Shown one piece after another: positions 6,517 through 11,163 of a stretch of 11,163 nt of DNA; the stretch's first letter is position 1; each line of letters starts with the position of its first letter. Made by a program: the position numbers and the translations under genes. The stretch comes from Candidatus Iainarchaeum sp. GTDB taxonomy: Archaea; Iainarchaeota; Iainarchaeia; Iainarchaeales; GCA-2688035. Below the pieces are notes generated by a model. It was not told the origin of the DNA. It did not search any database and saw only the letters and a program-made list of their open reading frames with translations. The stretch spans positions 1 through 11,163 of the forward strand of contig JAFCFG010000028.1 in assembly GCA_017608725.1 (NCBI GenBank). Direction: 5' to 3'.

Positions 6517-6816
6517 TCACACAACCCTTGGCCCCAAAAAATAGCCATTTTTCCTGTGCTTTGTGTTACGCAAGGCCTGCTCTTGGCTTAGGCATTTTTC
6601 AACATTGTCTTGCCTCATCACGTTGGTTAATTTGATTGGCTGAAAGCTCGGCTGCTCTTTCGCTGCATCCAATTCATCCAGCTTGCTGAATGCTTCAAGC
6701 GTTTCCTGCAGTTGGGGCAGGAACTCCTCTGCTTCTGCCCCCGTTAGGTTAAGCCTGGCGTTGGCTGCGACCCTCAAAAGCAACTCTTTGTCCACTTTTT
6801 TGTTCTTCTCCGGCAT
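6517..6816 (-). CDS. gatC: Asp-tRNA(Asn)/Glu-tRNA(Gln) amidotransferase subunit C
   Basis: GatC is the small subunit that wraps around GatA and GatB and stabilises the complex. The 99 residues match the family along their length: VDKELLLRVAANARLNLTGAEAEEFLPQLQETLEAFSKLDELDA, then the extended segment with FQPIKLTNVMRQDNVEKCLSQEQALRNTKHRKNGYFLGPRVV. It is the first gene of the six-gene minus-strand operon. The ATG at 6816 has no Shine-Dalgarno site before it, but an AT-rich TATA-like element lies about 27 bases upstream, so a leaderless transcript is likely. The stop is within 3 bases of the next start, consistent with one polycistronic mRNA. Confidence 0.93.
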   Translation of the reverse strand: MPEKNKKVDKELLLRVAANARLNLTGAEAEEFLPQLQETLEAFSKLDELDAAKEQPSFQPIKLTNVMRQDNVEKCLSQEQALRNTKHRKNGYFLGPRVV

Positions 6817-6821
6817 TCTGA

Positions 6822-6853
6822 AACATAAAATAAGGGAATAAAATTAATTAAAA
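6822..6853 (-). promoter_or_regulatory. Probable promoter of the gatC operon
   Basis: On the minus strand the segment reads TTTTAATTAATTTTATTCCC and then TTATTTTATG. The TTAATTTTA portion (6839-6847) lies about 27 bases before the gatC ATG at 6816, giving leaderless geometry. Which AT-rich register is the true TATA box cannot be decided by eye. Confidence 0.4.
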
Positions 6854-6870
6854 TGAATAGTTGTAAAAAA

Positions 6871-6890
6871 GACCTTTTTTAACCTTTTTT
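6871..6890 (+). promoter_or_regulatory. Tandem (G/A)ACCTTTTTT repeat and TATA-like element before the MATE gene
   Basis: GACCTTTTTT (6871-6880) is followed directly by AACCTTTTTT (6881-6890), a 10-bp period close to one DNA turn. TTTTTTAA (6875-6882) lies about 29 bases before the ATG at 6908 and could be the TATA box, giving a nearly leaderless mRNA. The phased repeat may be an operator or just part of an AT-rich promoter. Confidence 0.35.
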
Positions 6891-6907
6891 TGGGTTTCAT
6901 TAGTAGA

Positions 6908-8242
6908 ATGCAAAAAGATTTTACCACGGGCCGGATTGGAAGAAAGCTTCTGCTGCTTGCAGGGCCAATTGTTTTCAGCATGCTGCTGCAGACAGCCTAT
7001 AACATAGTTGACACTGTTTTCATTGGAATGCTTGGCCCAGAAAACCTTGCGGCAATCTCAATCACATTTCCGGTGGTTTTTGTTTTCATTGCAGTTGCAT
7101 CTGGCTTTGCGGTTGGGTCAAACGCTTTGGTATCGCAGGCGCTTGGCCAAAACGATGAGAACAGGGCAAGCAATTTTGCAGAGCACAGCTTACTGCTTTC
7201 CCTGGCAGCTGGAATTGCAATTGCAATTCTTGGCATAGTTTTTTCAAAGCACTTGTTTGTTTTTATGGGAGCATCAGGGAAAGTGCTTGAACTAACAATT
7301 GCTTACTCAAACCTAATCTTTGTTGGATTTGTTTTCCTTTTCCTTGGCTTTGTTTCACAGTCTTTGATTCAGGGAGAGGGCGACAGCAAAACACCAATGA
7401 AAAACCTTTTTTACTCAGTCATGCTGAACATTGCCCTTGACCCCCTGCTGATATTCGGCTTTGCCTTCATTCCTGCTTTTGGAATCGTGGGGGCAGCAAT
7501 TGCAACCGTTCTCTCACGAAGTGTTGCTGCTTTTCTGAACATTTACCATTTATTAAGTGGCAAAGGAAGGCTAAAGCTAAAGCCGACGGCCTTCAAGTTT
7601 AATGCAGGAATATTAAAAAAGATAATTGCAATTGGCTTGCCCTCTTCAATTAGCCAGTCTATTACCGCTGCTGGCTTTATGTTCATAACAAGCTTTGTCA
7701 GCGCTTTTGGCACATTTGCAATTGCGGCATACGGCATTGGAATGAGGCTTAACTCAATGGTTGTTCTGCCAATGATAGGAATTGCAACTGCAACAATTAC
7801 CTTTGTTGGACAAAACATTGGTGCAGGAAACGTAGAGAGAGCAAAAAGCGTTGTCTGGTTCAGCGCAAAAATATCGTTTGCAATTACAGCGCCAATAGTC
7901 TTCTTTATGCTGCTGTTTCCAAAATATTTCTTCATTCCTTTTACCCAAAGCAGCGAAATAATTGAAATAGGCATAGAGTATCTTTCAATAATTGCTTGGA
8001 CCTTTCTGTTATTTTCAATTTACTATATGATTATCTCAGGGTTTCAGGGGGCAGGAAAGACAATGCTTTCACTTGCAACCAATTTGGTTTACTGGGCTGT
8101 TGCAATTGCTCTCGCAGCAGTATTGCCGGCAACATTTGGCTTGGTTGGGATTTGGTATGCGTTGGCAATAGCAATTATAATCGAGGTATTGCTTTCGCTT
8201 GCAGTTTTTTTGTCTGGAATTTGGACAGAAAAGGCAATATAG
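6908..8242 (+). CDS. MATE family multidrug/metabolite exporter
   Basis: This 444-residue integral membrane protein has about twelve hydrophobic segments in two related halves. The N-terminal half opens with KLLLLAGPIVFSMLLQTAYNIVDTVFIGMLGPENLAAISITFPV and the C-terminal half with IIAIGLPSSISQSITAAGFMFITSFVSAFGTFAIAAYGIGMRL. Both show the MATE pattern (P near the first helix, then D/F...G..ALAA). IGIATATITFVGQNIGAGN is also a family hallmark. Such proteins export cationic or amphipathic compounds using a Na+ or H+ gradient; substrate and coupling ion cannot be read here. The ATG at 6908 is preferred; the frame reaches a TTG at 6890, but that lies in the T-rich promoter repeat. It is divergent from gatC and ends 4 bases from the convergent aspS stop, leaving no room for a separate terminator. 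Confidence 0.92.
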   Translation: MQKDFTTGRIGRKLLLLAGPIVFSMLLQTAYNIVDTVFIGMLGPENLAAISITFPVVFVFIAVASGFAVGSNALVSQALGQNDENRASNFAEHSLLLSLAAGIAIAILGIVFSKHLFVFMGASGKVLELTIAYSNLIFVGFVFLFLGFVSQSLIQGEGDSKTPMKNLFYSVMLNIALDPLLIFGFAFIPAFGIVGAAIATVLSRSVAAFLNIYHLLSGKGRLKLKPTAFKFNAGILKKIIAIGLPSSISQSITAAGFMFITSFVSAFGTFAIAAYGIGMRLNSMVVLPMIGIATATITFVGQNIGAGNVERAKSVVWFSAKISFAITAPIVFFMLLFPKYFFIPFTQSSEIIEIGIEYLSIIAWTFLLFSIYYMIISGFQGAGKTMLSLATNLVYWAVAIALAAVLPATFGLVGIWYALAIAIIIEVLLSLAVFLSGIWTEKAI

Positions 8243-8246
8243 CCAT

Positions 8247-8885
8247 TTACTGCAAAGGCTTCTCGATATCAAGCTTCAGGGAAAGCTCTTTAAGCTGCCT
8301 TTCACTTACTTCACTAGGGGCATTGTCCATTAAAGAAACGGCCGCCTTATTCTTTGGGAAGGCAATAACTTCTCTAATGCTTTCGCAGCCAGCCATTAAT
8401 GCAATTATCCTGTCAAGGCCCAGGGCAATGCCGCCATGGGGTGGAGCACCAAACCGGAATGCGCTAAGCAGAAAACCAAACTTGGTTTCAGCTTCCTCCC
8501 TGCCAATCCCCAAGGCCCTGAACATCTTCTCCTGCACTTCCCTTTTATGAATCCTAATGCTTCCGCCACCAATCTCCGAACCATTCAAGACCATGTCATA
8601 GGCCTTTGCCTTTGCTTTCTCTGGTGCACTTTCCAAAAGAGGCAGGTCTTCATCCCTGGGGGATGTAAAGGGGTGGTGCATTGCCTGAAAGCGCTGCTCC
8701 TCATCATCCCACTCCAGCAGTGGAAAGTCCAAAACCCAGAGGAAGCTGAAGCGTTTCTTGTCAATCAGGTTAAGCTTTTGCCCCAAAGCAAGCCTTACAT
8801 AGCCCAAGGCATTGCAGGCTGTAAGCCAGCTGTCTGCTACAAGCAAAATAAGGTCGTCGCCCTTTGCCTTGACTTTGGCAAGCAA
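8247..8885 (-). CDS. aspS: Aspartyl-tRNA synthetase, C-terminal part (shifted frame)
   Basis: This reading frame supplies the C-terminal third of bacterial-type AspRS. It contains GDDLILLVADSWLTACNALGYVRLALG, the catalytic-core blocks FLWVLDFPLLEWDDEEQRF and AMHHPFTSPRDEDLPLLE, then YDMVLNGSEIGGGSIRIHKREVQ. Class II motif 3 is FGAPPHGGIALGLDRIIALM, with the ATP-binding Arg of GLDR. It ends with SIREVIAFPKNKAAVSLM, typical of the family. It lacks motifs 1 and 2, so it cannot charge tRNA alone. The frame opens at a TTG (8885) with no ribosome-binding site, so this is better read as the continuation of the 5' part after a frameshift near 8885-8900 than as a separate gene. Its sequence is well conserved, which argues for a recent event or an assembly error. 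Confidence 0.85.
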   Translation of the reverse strand: MLAKVKAKGDDLILLVADSWLTACNALGYVRLALGQKLNLIDKKRFSFLWVLDFPLLEWDDEEQRFQAMHHPFTSPRDEDLPLLESAPEKAKAKAYDMVLNGSEIGGGSIRIHKREVQEKMFRALGIGREEAETKFGFLLSAFRFGAPPHGGIALGLDRIIALMAGCESIREVIAFPKNKAAVSLMDNAPSEVSERQLKELSLKLDIEKPLQ

Positions 8886-9982
8886 GGTATGCTTTTGCCC
8901 TTGACCCAGATGCTCATTAGGCCCTTTGCCTTGTACAGCTTGGCAATCTCGGTAAGTTTGTCAACATCCCTCTTTGTAAGGGTTTTGCGGCCTTTCTCAA
9001 CCCTTAGGGCTTTTATTACGCCCTTGTTCTCAATTACTTTATTGAATATCTCAAAACTAGTCCCCTGCAGCTCCTTTGTCACGTCAATTAAATGCAATCC
9101 AAACCTGTTATCAGGCTTGTCTGAACCATAAATGTTCATTGCCTCTTCAAATGAAAACCTGGGAAATGGTGCTTTGACCTCTACACCCAATGTCTGCTTG
9201 AAAACAAACTGCATTGAACGCTCCATTACATCCAGAACATCGTCCATGTCAACAAAGGACATTTCAACATCAACTTGTGTAAACTCCAGCTGCCTGTCAG
9301 CCCTTAAGTCTTCATCCCTGAAGCACCTTACAATCTGGAAATACCTGTCAAAGCCGCTAACCATGAGAATCTGCTTGAATAGCTGCGGGCTTTGGGGCAA
9401 AGCATAGAATTTTCCCGGATGGGACCTGCTTGGAACCAGAAAATCTCTTGCCCCCTCCGGAGTGCTCTTTGCAAGGAAAGGTGTTTCAATCTCCAGAAAG
9501 CCTTCCTTATCAAAGAAATCCCTAAATGCTTTAACTGCTTTGTGCCTGAGGACAAGGTTTCTTTGAAGTTCTGGCCTTCTCAAATCCAGGAACCTGTATT
9601 TCAGCCTTTGGTCTTCCCCTGCAAGCAGGTGTTTATCAATCTCAATTGGCAGGGGCGTTTCAGCTGGATTCAGAATTTCAAGCTTTGTTGCATTCACCTC
9701 AACTTTGCCGGTCTTAATCGCTTTGTTCTCTGTTCCCTTTGGCCTTTTTGCAACCCTGCCTTCTACCTGAACAACAAATTCCTTGCCCAATTTGGATGCT
9801 TCTTTGTGCGCTTCCCTGCTGTCCTTTGGGTTGAACACAACTTGCGTTACCCCATATCTGTCCCTCAGGTCAATGAAAATTAACTTTCCATGGTCCCTTC
9901 TCTTGGCAACCCAGCCCTGTAGAGTAACTTTTTTTCCTTTTTGCTTTTCAGTAAGCTGACCGCAAGTATGGGTTCTCTTCAT
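8837..9982 (-). CDS. aspS: Aspartyl-tRNA synthetase (bacterial type), N-terminal part, frameshifted
   Basis: AspRS attaches aspartate to tRNA. Visible in order are the OB-fold anticodon-binding domain (residues 1-105, with GWVAKRRDHGKLIFIDLRDR), class II motif 1 (about 160-170, FLEIETPFL), the TPEGARDFLVPSR block, and motif 2 (221-240, FRDEDLRADRQLEFTQVDVE). A GAD insertion domain follows (about 275-355, from YGSDKPDNRFG), which identifies the bacterial rather than archaeal/eukaryotic AspRS. His31 in RRDHGK is the residue linked to non-discriminating enzymes, where E. coli has Leu. After SIWVKGKSI the frame is lost: 16 unrelated residues are read before a stop at 8837. The rest of the protein is in the -1 frame. 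The joined product would be about 577 residues, against 590 in E. coli. GGTGG lies 4 bases before the ATG. Transfer from bacteria is likely. Confidence 0.9.
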   Translation of the reverse strand: MKRTHTCGQLTEKQKGKKVTLQGWVAKRRDHGKLIFIDLRDRYGVTQVVFNPKDSREAHKEASKLGKEFVVQVEGRVAKRPKGTENKAIKTGKVEVNATKLEILNPAETPLPIEIDKHLLAGEDQRLKYRFLDLRRPELQRNLVLRHKAVKAFRDFFDKEGFLEIETPFLAKSTPEGARDFLVPSRSHPGKFYALPQSPQLFKQILMVSGFDRYFQIVRCFRDEDLRADRQLEFTQVDVEMSFVDMDDVLDVMERSMQFVFKQTLGVEVKAPFPRFSFEEAMNIYGSDKPDNRFGLHLIDVTKELQGTSFEIFNKVIENKGVIKALRVEKGRKTLTKRDVDKLTEIAKLYKAKGLMSIWVKGKSIPCLPKSRQRATTLFCL

Positions 9983-9986
9983 TAAA

Positions 9987-10026
9987 CCACCAAGATAAGA
10001 AGAATTGGAAAAAAACGGTTAAAAAG
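9987..10026 (-). promoter_or_regulatory. aspS promoter and Shine-Dalgarno site
   Basis: On the minus strand CTTTTTAACC (10017-10026) is a TATA-like element about 40 bases before the ATG at 9982. GGTGG (9991-9987) precedes the ATG by 4 bases. A start near 9996 would give a leader of about 14 bases. The element almost abuts the stop of the upstream glycosylase gene, so aspS may also be read through from it. Confidence 0.4.
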
Positions 10027-10725
10027 CTAATTATTGGCAAGAGAGCACTCTGCTTTTAGAAAACACTGCCTGCAATTCGGCTTTTTCCCGCAGAAGCGCT
10101 TTCCAAACTCAACAAGCAGGGCATGGAATTCATTGAAAAGCTGCGCATCTCTGGGCAGCTGGGATTCAAAAAAAGCCTTGACTTCTACATAATTCACTTT
10201 TGGGGGAGAAAAAAACCGCTTAACAAACCTCGTTGTATAAGCATCCACTACAAAAGTTGGCTTTTCCGCTGCGTAGAGGATTATGTCGTCTGCTGTTTCA
10301 TTGCCGATTCCGTGCAGGGAGAGGAGCTCTTCTCTTAATTTGGAAATTTGTTTTTTGAATAATTTGGTTGTGCTGCAATTGTAGTTCTCTTTCAAGTACT
10401 TGGAAAAGAAAATCAGCTTTTTCGCTTTCTGGTTGAAGTAGCCGCTTGGCCTTACCAGTGAAGCAATTCTCTGCTGGGGGGAGTTTGCGATTTTTTCACA
10501 GGAAAGCATTCCCGCTTTGCTCAGGTTTTCTAGTGCTTTCATTACGTTTTTCCAGTCAGTGTTCTGTGTGAGGATTGCCCCAGCGCAGATTTCAAAGCGC
10601 TGGTTCTCTGTTAAGCGCTTCCTTTTCCTGTAAGTTGGCCTTGTCTGCCCTTTCTCTGTTACCGGCCACCAGAATTGGGGGCCAAGGCGGGCGCGCAATT
10701 TTTTGTATAGAACAAGCAACTCCAT
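10027..10725 (-). CDS. Endonuclease III-superfamily DNA glycosylase (MagIII-like)
   Basis: The 232-residue protein is a HhH-GPD base-excision repair glycosylase. The N-terminal part has GPQFWWP and FEICAGAILTQNTDWKNVMKAL, typical of the MagIII/endonuclease III-like subgroup. The helix-hairpin-helix is LHGIGNETADDIILYA (137-152) and the catalytic Asp is Asp161 in FVVDAYTTRFV. At the position of the endonuclease III lyase lysine (GRKTA) there is Glu143 (GNETA), so a monofunctional glycosylase without AP-lyase activity is expected, perhaps removing alkylated or deaminated bases. Cys212, 218, 221 and 227 form a C-x5-C-x2-C-x5-C iron-sulfur cluster motif, one residue shorter in the first spacer than E. 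coli Nth. The ATG at 10725 has only an AT-rich region upstream (TAAAATAAAG near 10753), suggesting a leaderless mRNA. It precedes aspS by 44 bases. Confidence 0.87.
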   Translation of the reverse strand: MELLVLYKKLRARLGPQFWWPVTEKGQTRPTYRKRKRLTENQRFEICAGAILTQNTDWKNVMKALENLSKAGMLSCEKIANSPQQRIASLVRPSGYFNQKAKKLIFFSKYLKENYNCSTTKLFKKQISKLREELLSLHGIGNETADDIILYAAEKPTFVVDAYTTRFVKRFFSPPKVNYVEVKAFFESQLPRDAQLFNEFHALLVEFGKRFCGKKPNCRQCFLKAECSLANN

Positions 10726-10782
10726 AAGAAAATAGTTTTATTAGAAAGCTTTATTTTAGGTTCTAAAAACAGCTCATCTAAT

Positions 10783-10846
10783 AAATTTAAATAAATTAAC
10801 ATATATATGTTTAATATGTTTATTAAGTTTTTTAACTTTGGAGGTG
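10783..10846 (+). promoter_or_regulatory. vapBC promoter with palindromic operator and Shine-Dalgarno site
   Basis: TTTAAATA (10786-10793) is a TATA box. Immediately downstream is the perfect 14-bp palindrome AACATATATATGTT (10798-10811), overlapping a 9-bp tandem repeat ATATGTTTA x2 (10805-10822). The expected transcription start is near 10815, so a protein bound to the palindrome or repeat would block initiation, as VapB-type antitoxins commonly do at their own promoters. GGAGGTG (10840-10846) lies 5 bases before the ATG at 10852. Confidence 0.55.
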
Positions 10847-10851
10847 TTTTT

Positions 10852-11085
10852 ATGGTAAGCATTACCCTATCTGTTCCAGAAGAGGTAAAGCAGAAAATGG
10901 AGAAGCATGGCGAAATAAACTGGTCAGGCTTTGTAAGAAAATGCATTCTTGAGAAGACACAAGAACTTGACAATGTCGAAAAATGGCTTAAAGAAGAGAA
11001 AGAAATAAGCGATTGGGCTGTCAAGTTGCAGAGAGCAGGAAGAAAAGGCCGCTTTGAAAAACTCAAAAAGAAAGGGCTGATTTAA
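10852..11085 (+). CDS. vapB: VapB-like antitoxin with N-terminal ribbon-helix-helix
   Basis: The 77-residue protein starts with MVSITLSVPEEVKQKMEKHGEINWSGFVRKCILEKTQEL, the beta strand plus two helices of a ribbon-helix-helix DNA-binding domain (residues 1-40). A charged helix rich in Lys and Glu (DNVEKWLKEEKEISDWAVKL...) follows and probably wraps the toxin. The ATG at 10852 follows a near-perfect GGAGGTG; the open frame runs back to 10807, but that stretch is promoter and leader. Its TAA overlaps the ATG of the next gene by one base (TAATG), the usual coupling in vapBC pairs. Autoregulation through the upstream palindrome is likely by family analogy. Confidence 0.8.
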   Translation: MVSITLSVPEEVKQKMEKHGEINWSGFVRKCILEKTQELDNVEKWLKEEKEISDWAVKLQRAGRKGRFEKLKKKGLI

Positions 11086-11163
11086 TGAGGCTTGTGGTTG
11101 ATACCAACATCTTGTTTAGCTTGTTCTGGAAAGGCTCTTTCCTGCAAAAAGTAATGGTTTCAC
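11085..11163 (+). CDS. vapC: VapC-like PIN-domain toxin, N-terminal part (cut by window edge)
   Basis: The 26 visible codons read MRLVVDTNILFSLFWKGSFLQKVMVS. The opening LVVDTNIL is the first strand of a PIN domain, with the invariant metal-binding Asp (Asp6) and Asn8. VapC toxins are Mg2+-dependent ribonucleases, often cleaving tRNA or rRNA, held inactive by VapB. The target cannot be inferred. The start overlaps the antitoxin stop by one base. The other three acidic residues of the active site lie beyond the window. Confidence 0.8.
   Translation, partial: MRLVVDTNILFSLFWKGSFLQKVMVS

Noticed and set aside
6890..6907. TTG start and six extra residues for the MATE protein
   Set aside because: The segment is part of a T-rich promoter repeat, and the ATG at 6908 gives a normal MATE N-terminus.
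8243..8246. Shared terminator between the MATE and aspS genes
   Set aside because: Only four bases separate the stops, with no T-run or hairpin there.
8890..8910. Programmed -1 frameshift site in aspS (CAAAAGC)
   Set aside because: It does not fit the X-XXY-YYZ pattern well, no downstream stem-loop is evident, and residues seem to be missing at the junction, so a deletion or assembly error is likelier.
8436..9131. 231-codon plus-strand open frame opposite aspS
   Set aside because: It mirrors conserved AspRS codons on the other strand. It does bridge the frameshift, but the protein resembles nothing.
1..11163. CRISPR array, tRNA or rRNA gene, insertion sequence or phage genes
   Set aside because: No regular spaced repeats, cloverleaf-like segments, transposase motifs or terminal inverted repeats were seen in the intergenic stretches, which are all short.

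Overview
The window looks like chromosomal DNA of an archaeon, probably a small-genome (DPANN-like) lineage; that placement is an inference from gene content and no marker here fixes it. Supporting signs are AT-rich archaeal TATA boxes about 25 bp before start codons with little or no leader, Shine-Dalgarno sites of the GGAGGTGAT type, very tight gene packing with 1-8 bp overlaps, a winged-helix regulator paired with a small membrane protein, and a ribbon-helix-helix/PIN toxin-antitoxin pair. The clear exception is the aspartyl-tRNA synthetase, which has the bacterial domain plan.

Layout. (1) 1-494, minus: a three-helix membrane protein followed by a winged-helix regulator cut by the window edge. 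(2) 495-796: a divergent intergenic region with inverted repeats, a hairpin and a strong palindromic TATA box. (3) 797-2225, plus: two overlapping tandem GT-A type glycosyltransferases; the second has lost its DXD motif. (4) 6816-2214, minus: a compact six-gene operon gatC - mazG-like - gatA - metallo-beta-lactamase-fold hydrolase - gatB - yjbQ, with junctions that overlap or are separated by only a few bases. (5) 6908-8242, plus: a MATE-family exporter, divergent from gatC. (6) 9982-8247, minus: a bacterial-type aspS broken by a frameshift near 8885. (7) 10725-10027, minus: an endonuclease III-superfamily DNA glycosylase. (8) 10852-11163, plus: a VapB-like antitoxin and the first 26 codons of a VapC-like PIN toxin, behind a promoter containing a 14-bp palindrome.

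How the genes fit together. The main theme is tRNA aminoacylation. GatCAB amidates misacylated tRNA, and the nearby AspRS carries His31 in its anticodon-binding domain, a residue associated with relaxed (non-discriminating) bacterial-type AspRS. Together they would form the two-step Asp-tRNA(Asn) to Asn-tRNA(Asn) route. MazG-like, MBL-fold and YjbQ proteins are co-transcribed with the amidotransferase but have no obvious role in it. No tRNA, rRNA, CRISPR array or insertion sequence was seen. I found no clearly new defence system; the best leads are the broken bacterial-type aspS, the degenerate glycosyltransferase duplicate, the unusual metal-binding motif of the MBL protein, and the repeat-rich intergenic region.
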